Positions 11,034 through 22,440 of a stretch of 64,000 nt of DNA are shown here, in pieces (position 1 is the stretch's first letter; each line of letters starts with the position of its first letter). The stretch covers positions 203,761,782 through 203,825,781 of the forward strand of contig OX465600.1 of the NCBI GenBank assembly GCA_950022295.1, given 5' to 3'. The stretch is from Bromus sterilis (Eukaryota > Streptophyta > Magnoliopsida > Poales > Poaceae). The notes beneath the pieces are model-generated. The model made no database searches, was not told the origin of the DNA, and saw only the letters and a list, made by a program, of their open reading frames with translations. Both the position numbers and the translations under genes were made by a program.

Positions 11034-14000
11034 TGAAACGACCCGGTCCCGAAGGGAACCAAGTCTACTGTGCTTCTGTGCTATCCCTGGATCGGTACGC
11101 TAGCACACACAGGTACTCGATGAAATACCATAGTATCACATGTCATAAATTAACGTAAATACATGGTATTTATTACCTTACAACCCTTGGGCTAGAATAC
11201 TCAGCAGAACAGTCAATATATAAGTGGAGTCCCATCAACGCCAACGGAAAAGTTGAGTGTAGACTTCACGACCCTATATTGTATCACTTACTCGTCGTAT
11301 TTAATCCTGCAACACCGAAGGTTACAGCCCGACAACGGGTCAGTACATTTGAATGTACGGCAAATCATATCCCAGAAAGAAGTAAAATTTCCTACAATAC
11401 ATGCAATTTGGCTGGTGGAGGTTCTACATTTATTTTGGCAAAAAGCTAATTTTCCCTATAGAATAATAATAACTAAGTTCTACAATAGCATATGATTGAG
11501 ATGGGAACCCCCACTAAATCTATCCCAAAGTGATTAAACCAATCAGTTAATTAAAGATATTGAGACAAATCAATATTACCACATCTAGTCGCTCAAATTT
11601 TCCATAACCGGGGACACGGCTAATCGATTAGTTTTACACTCTACAGAGGTTTGTGCACTTTTCCCCACAAGACTCGATCGCCTCCTTTGTAGTTAGTTCG
11701 GCACACTACATGGTGTATGACAACCGGAAGATCGAGACATGGTATTTCAGAAGAGTTTCCCTTACTCCGGTAGAACCCATCCCACCTACTCACAACTACT
11801 TTCGTAGCGCTACCTAGTAAGAGTCCCTACAATCGATCAACCAAGCCAGAGCCCATAGTAGCTTGTGGCTGCACATGTAAGCTTCTAGGTATGTCAATAC
11901 AAACAGTCCCTTTGAGCCTGGGTGGCTTTCCGCAGTCATCACTGGCCACCCCCAGGATACTCGCAACCATCCCACCCAGGTAATTCATTAACTTTATCTT
12001 GGTCCTAATTACTACATTATCACTCATACCTCATAATGATCCACTTCCCAATCCACGTCTACTTAGCATAGCAATATCCTATTATACGATGGTGACAATG
12101 ATGTAAGGATCAGACCTACCTCAATGAAATACTGGGTGTAATAGCATAGCATAACCTATCATGCAATCTAAAGAAGAAGAACTAATGCATTGAAAACATA
12201 GGTAATAGGGGATAAGATCAAAGATATGACTTGCCTTGAATCTTGATGAAGTTATTCGCGCTCATAATTCCGACAATTCTACTCGTCACACTCTGAGCAA
12301 TCTATCGTAACCAAGAACACAATGTTGCACACAATCAATACACAAACAAAGGCAAAACAAGGTTCATGAACTCCAAAAGAAAAACCAAATAAAAGTTTTT
12401 GCAAAACAGATCATGATTGAGTTAAAAAGTGGGTTGCAAAGTGTCTAGAATATAAGTTTTAGCTAGGCTTTTAGTTTTCAAAAATAATCAATCAAATCCG
12501 AGTTGTAAAATAAGAGATACGATCAAAAGAAACTTGATTTTGAATCTGATCAGATTTGAATATTTTTGAAAATGAAAAATACATTTTAGGGTTGTATTGG
12601 ATAGAGGATTCCGAATGAAAACCGTGGGCTTTGGAATCACGCAAAACGGATCTACGAGTAAAAATATATTACTAGAACGGTTTTGCATAGGATTTAGGAT
12701 TATTTTTTTCAAACGGAAAAATAATTTTCTCAAAACTTGGATATATAGTACACAATATTTAGAGGGTTTTAAAACAACGATTTTGCCACCGGTTTCATCT
12801 AAAACGGAGCAACGGATAAAAAAATTATGGCGTTATTACTAACCGCGGCGTGTAGATTTGACGCGACGAAGACGACGATTTCGGCGATCTTCGACGTCAA
12901 CGGGGACATCTAGAATGTAGGGCTTGATTACGAGATCACAACGGTGGTGGTGATGATCTCCAACGTCGTCCGTACGGGTGTGGCGATGCGATGAACCGAG
13001 CGCGCTCCGATGAACTCCCGCGGTGCGCGTACAATTTGGGGATCAATCTTGCGCAAGAAAATAGAGAGAGAAAAGATGTCCATTAGATGGACAACGAAGA
13101 AAGAAGTCGGTATACAAAATTTGGTGTCAAGGGGAGGCTCACCGGCGACGGGATCTACCGGCAAAGTCGAAATTTTTCGTCGAGATCTACCTCGAAATTA
13201 GCTCGATTTGTTGTGGTTTGGGGCGAAATTTTGTGTGGAATCGGTGGAGAGTGACGTGAGGTATTTATGGGACAAGTTTGCTTGGGAAAAGGTCAACCAA
13301 AGATGGAGTTTTGGACGGACACGGCCGCCGGCGTGCAGGTACAGAGTCCGGCCTGGACTCTGTTTTCTTGCTGGAGAAGGAGAAGAACGCGAACGTACGG
13401 GCGCAGCCGGTTCGCTGGCCGCTCGGCCGATCTGGCCGCTGGCTCGGCTAGGCCGGCCTCGCCAGTTTTTTTTTCGCGAATTTTTTTTAATGAAAACTTT
13501 TCGTTTTAATAAAAAAATTTCTTAAAAAAACTGAATATAGAGATATTTTGAAAATAATAAAATAACTTCAAAAAAATAACGCAATGTTTTAAAAAAATAA
13601 TAAAATAAAATATATTTATTTATTTACTTTATTTTTAACACAACTTCAGAGAGTTTTGTAAAATAATTTACAACTCCAAAAATTCCCAAATAAATTTCTA
13701 AAATCTTAGAATCTTTAAATAGAATATTTAATAACTTTTTATCCAAAATAAAAGAATTCAAAAAAACATTTTCTAATAAACCCAAATAAAACCAAAATAT
13801 GGTTTTAAATCATTTTCAAATAAAATTAAAGAAGTCATGTTATCTTACCTCCTTTAATTATTTTTATTTTGAATATAAAATTATTTAAAATAAGATCCAA
13901 TAAAATACAACTTCTATTGAAAACATTGTTCTAACTTTTATTTTATTTATTGAAGGAGTCATATTACCTTCTCTCTATTTTTATTTGTTGGATTTATTTT

Positions 14001-14199
14001 TAAATAATAAATGTAAAAAACAAAAATGAATATTAGGGAAAGTCCTTTTATTCCCTCTCATTTTTAATATTCATTTAAACTCCAAAAGTTTCAGATCCCA
14101 GTCTATCTCACTCAGATCAAATTCACACAAATAAAACAAGACAATCATAATTATCTAATTATTATAACATTCCAAAATTTAGAATTTTGGGATGTTACA
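11034..14199 (-). mobile_element. Family A LTR copy 3 (outer 5' LTR of the array)
   Basis: A complete 3166-bp LTR, ending GGGATGTTACA at 14199. Apart from the first 378 bases it is clearly diverged from copies 1 and 2. It also carries a 95-bp GC-rich block (13371-13465) absent from the equivalent point in the other two. The flanking sequence CTACGGTATC is family-B LTR, so the array interrupts an older B copy. The second TSD lies left of the window. Confidence 0.85.
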
Positions 14200-16982
14200 C
14201 TACGGTATCACATCTATCGTCGAGAGCGGTTACTAACAGGTTAAGTAGAGTATTCGTTACACAAGACGATACCGTACTTTAGAATGGTTCAAATTGTTTG
14301 GCTACACAACATGAGCAAAGCTTGCTAACATGGCATCTCACTCAAGCATGGCACATCACCCAATCATGGCAAGAGTTGAAGCATAAAGTAAACTATCTAT
14401 GCTAGTCAATTTAAGTGAGGCACCAACCTAAACATGCCATATCTCTAAGTACCCCAAGACGATCTCAGTATTTGGTATTGTTCTTCCCTAAACCATATTT
14501 TAGGTTGGTTAACAATAGCAAACAATATGACAAACACAATCTACATGAAATTCTAATCAAGTTACATGTAAGGAAAACTCCAAACGGAGTTACGATTAAA
14601 AAGATACAACCATCACAAGTTATGAACAAAATCTACCAACATCTGGTAGCATGAGAGCAAAGGAACAACATGCTAAAGGTTGTAAACATGCACCAAAATG
14701 ATGTGGATGAACAGTAGACATGACAAGCATGACATGGCATCAAGGTTTCATGTATATGAGAATCAAGAAATAATAATTATAACCCATGCAAAAAGTTAGA
14801 AAATACTACTCCCTCCGATCCATAATAAGTGTCGGTCATACAAAATGAGCGACACTTATTATGGATCGGAGGGAGTACTAGTTTAGGACTTAGTAGAAAT
14901 CAAGAAAACATGGCACGTTGTTATAAACATGCTCTTTAAACAGTAGAAAAAAAAATCAAACAAGCTCCAAAATGAACATGCAATACATCTACCGTAAGCC
15001 TACATGATGGTGATCAATTCATACATAGCACTTGTGGTCAAAGCACCCATGGATGAATAAGTATTTAGCATGAAATACAGCTATATTATATTCCATACTT
15101 TGTGAAATCAGGGTAGTTGACAACAAACAGCAGGTATGCACTTTGGGAGCTCAACAGCTATAAGAAAAACAAAGATATCATGGAAAAGAAAAGTATGGCA
15201 TCAAATTACACATAACAAGGGGAAAATAATTACATTGTTCATAATTAATATGAGGCATGGATCACTAACTATAAGGCATCAAAGTAGCAACTTTATACAA
15301 ACAGCAACACGTATTATCAGGGTCTCCACTTTGGAGCAAGAAATAAAATAGCTCCAGTAGGTCAAGATGGCAAAAGAGTGCATCTAATTTAACTACACAT
15401 GATGCTTAACACATAAAAGAAAGAGTTACGAGCATAGGAATCATGGATGTGACACAAACATCATCCAAACGTGCAAGAAAATATCAGTCAGTTGCAATTA
15501 ACAACAGGTAGCAGTATTTAGCATGCATTTACACCAGCTAGATGATCTGAAATCAATGAACTCCCTAAAGCATTATTGAAGAGCACATCAAAAAGAGCAC
15601 TTTTATGTTGGTCGCATTTCCATACGATCTACAGATCACTCGCAATTCTAGCCGCAAAATAGGTAACAGGAGGCGCAAACAAAGGACTTAGCCAAATTTA
15701 AATAGAGAGGAAAAAGGAAAAAAAGAGGCAAGGGCTAGCTCACCCAGTGGGCCGGCAGTGGGCGAGATATAACAGATCTCGCCCAGGACGAGGATCTGGC
15801 ACGGGCTGGGCACAACGGGTGGGCCGGGCTGGCTGGGCCAGAGGCAGAGCTGGGCCGCCGGGCGCTGCTGGCCCACGCGGTTTGCTCGGCCGGTCCCGAG
15901 AGGGACGTCGACGGCGGTGGAAGCTGGCTCAACGCCGGCGAGCGGCGCGGCAGCCGGGACGGGCATGAGGTGGTGCGATGAGACCGGGACTAGGGGCGGC
16001 CGGGTACGGTCGCCGGGATCTCGGTGCGGCGCGGGACCGAGCCATGGCAGAGGACGGCAGCCGGCGCGGTGCTCGGCGGTCATGGCGGCTTCGGGCGGCG
16101 CTGAGGAAGAAAGAGAGGGAGGTGAGGAAGGGGAGAGGAGAGGGAGGCGCGGTTGTGGAGGAGCTCACTGGGCGGCGACGCGAGGCGGCAGTGCTCTCCG
16201 GTGACCGACAGGAGGAGCCGAGGCGGCACGACGGCGAGGCGGCCTCTCGGCCCAGATTGGTCCCGGGGTGGCGCTTGAGCGGGCTGGGAGGACCCTGCGG
16301 GGTCCGAAGTGGCTGGGGTGGCAGCCAGAGCGATGTGGCAGCCTCCAGACCTTCCGATCTGCAATCCGATGGCTGTGGTGCACCCAGATCTAGGATTTCA
16401 GGAGAGAGAGGGGCTTGGGGGCTGATCTGGATATTTTTCAGGGGGGTGGCTGCAAATTTTGTTTAGGGAAACCCTAGAAGTGCTAGGAGAGGGTGGTCGT
16501 CAATTTATAGGGTGGCCTGGTTGGCAGGTTTACGCAAACGCCCTCGGCTTCTCTCTCGCGTGTCCGATACTCCACGTTTCTAACCGCTAGGAGTCCATAC
16601 GTCCTCCGATTCGGACGAAATCTAGAATCATGCGCTCAGCGCGGCGAGCCCGTCAGTACAACCTCACTTTGATACCATTCCGAGAATATTTTCCAGCGCC
16701 CCATAAAATAAACCATTTATTAAATAAACGGGGTTTTCGTTCCGATGGCGATGGTTGGTCCTGTGGCGGAAGTTGTGACGGTGTTCGGGTGAAACCTGGT
16801 GTCGCAAGGTCGTGTGCCATGGTGGATAGGTTTGGTAGAGCAAGCCGGTACGAGAAGGAGGGGGAAATATAATCACCAATGAATAAATTGGCGAAACAAA
16901 TACTACAACACAACTCTAGCAATCAACAAAATAATATAGGAGACAAATTTTTGAATTTGGGTGAAAATCCTGGGCTGTTACA
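14200..16982 (-). mobile_element. Family B LTR copy B0 (interrupted, minus orientation)
   Basis: This matches other family-B LTRs in reverse. The stretch with CATCTATCGTCGAGAGCGG corresponds to 23830-23870 and 50958-51000, and the right end GGGCTGTTACA corresponds to the LTR start TGTAACAGCCC. The missing part should lie left of the family-A array. The GC-rich block at 15700-16450 corresponds to the transcribed leader of other B copies, and TTTATAGGG at about 16505 to the TATA region. The overlapping 95-162 residue ORFs in that block are composition artefacts. Confidence 0.8.
14809..14875. mobile_element. Stowaway-type MITE, 67 bp
   Basis: A near-perfect inverted repeat starts CTCCCTCCGATCC and ends GGATCGGAGGGAG, with TA on both sides (14807-14808 and 14876-14877). 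The CTCCCTCCG terminus and TA duplication are diagnostic of Stowaway (Tc1/mariner-related) MITEs of grasses. It is almost all stem, with a short central loop, and is shorter than most of the class. Confidence 0.9.
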
Positions 16983-18807
16983 TCAAGGTGGCTATGTTAA
17001 GTTTGGTTCTAACTTGCAATAGTTTTGAGGTATTGTTTCAAGTAATGTTTGGACTTCTGTGTGTCAAGATCTCAAGCCTATCTGTGATAGGTGTCGTATT
17101 TTGGTTCAACGTGCTTATTTTTGAAAACTGAAAAACTTAGTTAAGAACTCTAGCTACTAGATGGATCACTAACTTCTGGAGGGGTTGTAATATATAGAGT
17201 ACCCTCACGTTATCATGGGTCGAGGATGCGCAAGGATAACCAAGCCCCCAAACACCCCTGATAGGGTGCTTGTCTCTTTGTGAATCTTCTAACTAGATAG
17301 AGAGTTCCCGATAATAAGTGGATGAGTTCCTTCGAGTAATGCGAGGAAATTCGATTCTTGGCATTTCCACTAGCCATATTTTGCTAGCCTCTTCGGTAAC
17401 GTGCATTGCCCTTTCTCAGATCAAGAGTCGGCGCAAACTTCATTGGTGCATCCAAATCCTTGGCATGATACGCTCTGTCAAAATAATCCTTATTATATCT
17501 TAATCAAAACAGCTACCATACATACCTATCAAGGCATTTCCATAGCCTTTCCGAGATACATTTTCATGCAACATCCATCATCTCATGAATTAATCTTTCA
17601 TTGTCATACATGCTTTTGCTTGATCGTAGAGCAGCATTCTAGTTGGGCTTTCCCCTTATAATTGCTACATGACACAGTATCATTGAATATCCTGCTACAC
17701 TGGCAGACGCATACACTTGCATACATCATAATATACTTTCAGTTTTTCTTTATGTTGAGTACTTTTCTAAAAGTGTGTTGATCTTCATCATCCTTGTAAT
17801 ATATAGAGTGTTGCCCTTAAGAGAGGAAAAGATCCCCAAGAGGACACAAATAAAAGATCCCACAAGAGGACACATGAAAAATATTCCAAAGAGGACAAAT
17901 GAGAGATAAATAAAAAGATCCAAAGAGGCCACAAAAAATAGAAAAATAGAAAAAAGAGAAAGAAAAAAATAAATAAAAAGCGAGAAGGAGGCAACACTTC
18001 TATTACTTTTTTAAGGATCCACACCTGTGCTTCAAAGTAGCACTTGTAATTCATAGAGAATTTTTCATATTATTCATGCATAACTATGTGGGGACCTTAC
18101 ACTAAAGAACTTGGCTTGTATATTCCAATGATGATCCTCCTCAAGAGAACTCTAGGTCTTCGTGAGCAAGCGAGCTAGATGCACCCCCACTAGTTCCATT
18201 GGAGAGCTTTCATACTCATAGCCCATTTGTGCATCCATTGCATGAAAATCCCTACTCCTCACACCATATCTACCATTAGGCCTACCCTAGCCTAAGGTTG
18301 TCCTCACTAGTGTGAGACTTTCATACTTTTTTTAGTTCCTTCCCCATCATTTATTCTCTTCGCCATCCTAAGTGCCAACTAATCTTGCTCGCGCACATTC
18401 ATTGCATGAGTGGTTGAAATAAAAAAGGAGAGGATCGGATTGACTTGTACCTGGGAACGAGTCATAATAATATTCCAAAGGAGACTAAGTGTGAAAGTTA
18501 GTAGATTGAGTTTGCAACAACTATTAAGTATTTCTATGCCCTAAACCCATCTCCCACTTTCAGCACTGGAACACCGACTGGAGGCATTCGAGTCAAGGAT
18601 AGCAAGATCTTCTTGCACCTTTATGTTCTTACTTTGCTAGTTTCAATACTAGATATAGAGAATTGCTTATTATTATCCTGACGTGAATTGCATCTCTTTC
18701 TTTCTGTACTTTAAAGTTGAATCTTTGTTGGTAGCATGTCACCACAAAATTTATATTTGTTCTCATTTCCCTACTCGAGGAAGAGGATGAATTAATCTTG
18801 GGGATGT
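16983..18807 (+). mobile_element. 3' internal region of a Gypsy-like element (G)
   Basis: Non-coding sequence that leads, on the plus strand, into a purine-rich tract (about 18795-18806) and an LTR start. From memory it resembles the 3' untranslated internal part of common Triticeae Gypsy elements, for example the A-rich 17820-18000 stretch and the segment around 18170-18300. I find no convincing protein motif; the ORFs of 60-88 residues look random. Its left side is replaced by the family-B copy ending at 16982. Confidence 0.5.
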
Positions 18808-19060
18808 TGATACGTCCCAAACGTATCTATAATTTCTGCTTTCTCCAGGCTTCTTTTGGTGATATCTCTATATGTTTTGACGCACTTTCCTATCATTTAC
18901 AACCTATTTTTGACTAACCTACTAATTCAGTGCCCAGTGCCAGTTTCTATCCGTGCATTGCAGAAAAAGGTGAAAAATAAAAAGTGCTCTGGAAATCCAG
19001 AAAAAATCCAAAAAAATATCCTCAATGGAAGACAGCAGAAGCCCGAAGGAGGCCCAGAGC
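18808..19060 (+). mobile_element. Gypsy LTR fragment starting TGATACGTC (G)
   Basis: The start TGATACGTCCCAAACGTATC is close to the LTR start typical of abundant Triticeae Gypsy families (TGATACGTCTCCAACGTATC). It is followed by similar body text (AGTGCCCAGTGCCAGTTTC). Only about 250 bp remain before Copia-like sequence begins. The right limit is uncertain by about 50 bp. Confidence 0.6.
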
Positions 19061-20840
19061 TATTGGGGCTCGGGGCAGAAAACAATAATTTTTCCAACCT
19101 ACACGATGCCCACGCCCAAGACATATTCTATGCTGATGCAAGTACCAAAGGGAAAATGGTAACATACCAGTATGTAGTCCGTTAAGAGGGAAACATTCCC
19201 GTGTGAACGCGGTCGATGTAGCCGTACCCGCCGATCGTCGATGTGGCGGAGATCCTCGACGACTCTAGAATCCACACGACCCTTGTAGACCGATGATGGG
19301 ATTACGTCCCCGTCGAAACATTGTCGGTGAATACGTACGCGATACTGTCTCGACGATGAAGGAGTACCGCAAGTGCAGCACCTCGCATGATTACAAACAT
19401 ACAGTGTACCCAACGTTCCCCCTGGCTCTGAACTAGGCGAGCAGCGGAAAGAAGATTCAGATCCCGATTCCAGCAGCACGACGGTGTGCGTATGATGGAG
19501 AAATCCCCAACCTAGTGCGGACTCCAAACAAGGGGATTCCACTCAAAGGAAGGAGAAAGGGAGAGAGATATCAACATAATTTATCTGTATATTTCTGGAA
19601 TTTTCTTTTGTGAAAAAGGGGCACCCGCCATATCTATATATATAGGCGGAAAAGGGATGTGCATGCACTTAGATTAGCAATCTGGTACAATTACCACGTA
19701 TGTGGTGCGCCACCACATGTGGTTGGCCGGCCACACCCCACGGCCATGCATGCATGGCGTCGAGGCCAAGTGGCCATACGGGGCGCCTAGCCCTTTTTTT
19801 CTTTTCCTTTATTTTAAATAAAAATAAAAGAAGCATTATTCCATTTAATTAATTAAATTATATTTTAATATTTAATTCATGTAATTAAATACTAAAACAT
19901 ATTCAAATAACTTTCAGAACAATTCAGAACCTCTGTACTTTTTCTTACACCCCTTCAAAACGATTTCGGAGTTCTTTCTTATTTCTCTGGCGATCCCGAA
20001 TTTATCCTTATTGCGTTGAACACCCTTAAGTGTGACACCCTATGGTTCGGGCAACAACATATGATCGACAAACTCTCTAATCAATGACCATCATGTGGGA
20101 TGTGGTTACAATCCTTGATGGCCTTGTGCTTCCATCGAGTTAACTTCATCGTTTGAACCGTTATCGTTGAGTCATGTTCCTTTTGTCAAACGATACTTTG
20201 TCTGTCCGAGGTTTGATCATCGGTATCCAATACCTAGTTCATCCTCGTTACTGGCAAACATATTTACTCGTTTTGTGAGATTACAACCCCGTGACGTAGT
20301 CACATGATTGCAATCCTTATTATGCAATATCACCGAGTGGGACCATAGTACCTATCCGTCACTCGCATGGACAAATCCCGTACTGATCTATTTCATACTC
20401 CTGAACATAACTAATTTGGAATACCATATTTCAGTGTAATGTTGAATGCACTCAAAGCATCCTAATAAATAGCAATTATGTATGATCATCACAGTCTAAG
20501 GATTGGGTCACTACGTTATTAAGTTATCGCAATGTTTAAACTATGTGACTGGATCACATTGCAACACTTTAGATGGGTGTGTGTCCATCATATAATTCTC
20601 CTAATGACATGAATTCATTGTCAACAGATGTATGTGTCTCCATGATCAGGAAAACTTTATCATCAATTGCTCAATGAACTAGTATACAAGAGTTAACTAG
20701 GGACCTTGTTGTTTGTATACCACACATGTATTAATGTTTCCGGTTAATATAGTTACAACTTAGTATATAAATTATTATGAACTAATGGAATATGCTAATA
20801 AACACACTTTATGATTTGCCTCTAGGGCATATTCCCAGCA
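19061..20840 (-). mobile_element. BARE/Angela-like Copia 3' LTR (C)
   Basis: On the minus strand the LTR begins at 20840 with TGCTGGGAATATGCCCTAGA, near the standard Angela/BARE/WIS start TGTTGGAAATATGCCCTAGA. The length to the Gypsy junction is about 1.78 kb, the usual size for this group. The far end (ATTGTTTTCTGCCCCGAGCC on the minus strand) resembles a decayed LTR end. The 147-residue ORF at 19099-19542 lies in the LTR and is not a recognised gene. Confidence 0.65.
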
Positions 20841-21922
20841 GTCTTCCACGTGCACTACAGTACAATAATATATTTGCATTTTTCTATGGATCATAACTCC
20901 ATATCATCTATATGGTTATTGATCATGCATGCTTGTGGAAAAGGTTGAGTCAATGTTCTGTACCATTCATATCCGTATGTCCTTTTACGAATGGTTAATG
21001 ACACCTATTTTGACATTCATTTCCTTATCTCATGATAATGATGAGGTATATATATTTGGCGGTAGAGTGAGACTTTGCTTGTTGTGTTTCAGAAATGACA
21101 TCCGTTGGGTTACCCAGACCTTGCCATAGTCATCCACACTAAAACTCACTCGGTCAGAAGTCGAACTTCTTAAGCCAGAATATAACTCTTGTCACTGATA
21201 AAGCATTCATATCAATGTATATTTAATCATTAGTGCATTGTATGCAACTTTGATGTCTAACCATGTTTCTTTCAACTTAGGCATTTATGAGCATAATATC
21301 TCAATCTACTAGGTTAGTGTCATAACTTGAACCAGCATAACATCTATGGTCAAGTTCACTATCCTTTACAAATTAGAGATGTATCCTCAGTTCTCTCCAA
21401 ACACTGAAGGATAAACTTAACTCTTTGTTCTATGATTTACTCATAAATCATATCACAACATGTTCTTCTTACTAAGAACTTGGGTCACATTACGTCAAGT
21501 ACCAAACTCTGGTTTTCTATGAAAGAAACTATGATAGGGGCATAGAGGATGTACGACATCTATTTCCTTCATCTAACCACTCATTTAACCCTTGTTCTTG
21601 TACTGAGATTAACTCGATACGTTTCTTGGATATACAAGTAAGAACTACCTTCTTGACTTGTCCCATTCTGAACTCCTTCGGAATCTTATCCAGGAAAGTA
21701 TTCTGACTCAATGTTATTAAATTCATTAATCTATCTTAATAGATTTTCAATTCTTAACTTCATTCATGAAAGATTTTAAATAATCATTAATATCATCTAC
21801 ACCATTCACAATATGTTATCTATATAGGAGAATGTTGTCATACTCCCACTTAAATATGTCAGCCACATATAAGACTAGGAAAACATTCACATAGCTCCCA
21901 CTCAAATATGTCACCCACATAT
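20841..21922 (-). mobile_element. Copia element C, 3' internal non-coding part (first segment)
   Basis: Immediately inside the LTR, the minus strand reads GTGCACGTGGAAGAC, a decayed version of the AAGTGGGAGAT polypurine tract usual before this LTR type. The rest is AT-rich with no pol motif that I can recognise. It ends in the CATAT target site (21918-21922) of solo LTR B1. Confidence 0.55.
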
Positions 21923-22430
21923 TGTAACAGCCCGGAAATCCCTCCTAATTAAAAAAATTGTTTGTTGCGTTGTTGTGATGATTACATGTATTGTTTGTAG
22001 TGTTTGCTTCACCGAATTATTAATCGGTGAATATCCCCCCTATTTCTCGTATCAGATGCGTGTCCGGACCCCGACCACCATGGCACACGACCTTTGCGGC
22101 ACCGGGTTTCACTCGAGCACTGCCGCGACAACCGACACAAGACCAGCCTTCACCATCGGTGTGGAAACCCCCATTTATATTTCAATGGGTTATTATTTTA
22201 TCGGGCGGTGTGTCGAATTTTGTGCGATTCTGACTTCGTCGGATAGGTAAACGTTCGGATGTGCCAGGCATAGTAGCCGGTGTAAGTCCTGTGGCGTATT
22301 TTACAAAATGTCGCGCGTGCCTTTAGCTGGACCCCCGGATTACCCGCTTATCATCGGATTCTAGCCCACCCAAAAAATCGGGACCAAAACATACCATTTT
22401 GTGGCCCAAATTACCTTCCAAACAGCCACC

Positions 22431-22440
22431 TACTATAAAT
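22431..22440 (+). promoter_or_regulatory. TATA box of family B LTR (B1)
   Basis: TACTATAAAT lies about 510 bp into the LTR and precedes the GC-rich leader. Other B copies have an equivalent box at the matching position, supporting a U3/R boundary about 30 bp further on. Confidence 0.5.

Noticed and set aside
1..14199. Assembly duplication as the explanation of the 6056-bp period
   Set aside because: The two units differ at about a dozen sites and the third LTR is clearly diverged with a 95-bp block. A biological duplication fits better, though only long reads can exclude an assembly artefact.
15747..16466. Overlapping Arg/Gly/Pro-rich ORFs up to 162 codons on both strands
   Set aside because: They lie in the GC-rich leader of a family-B LTR, where open frames occur on all frames by composition. 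None is kept in other B copies.
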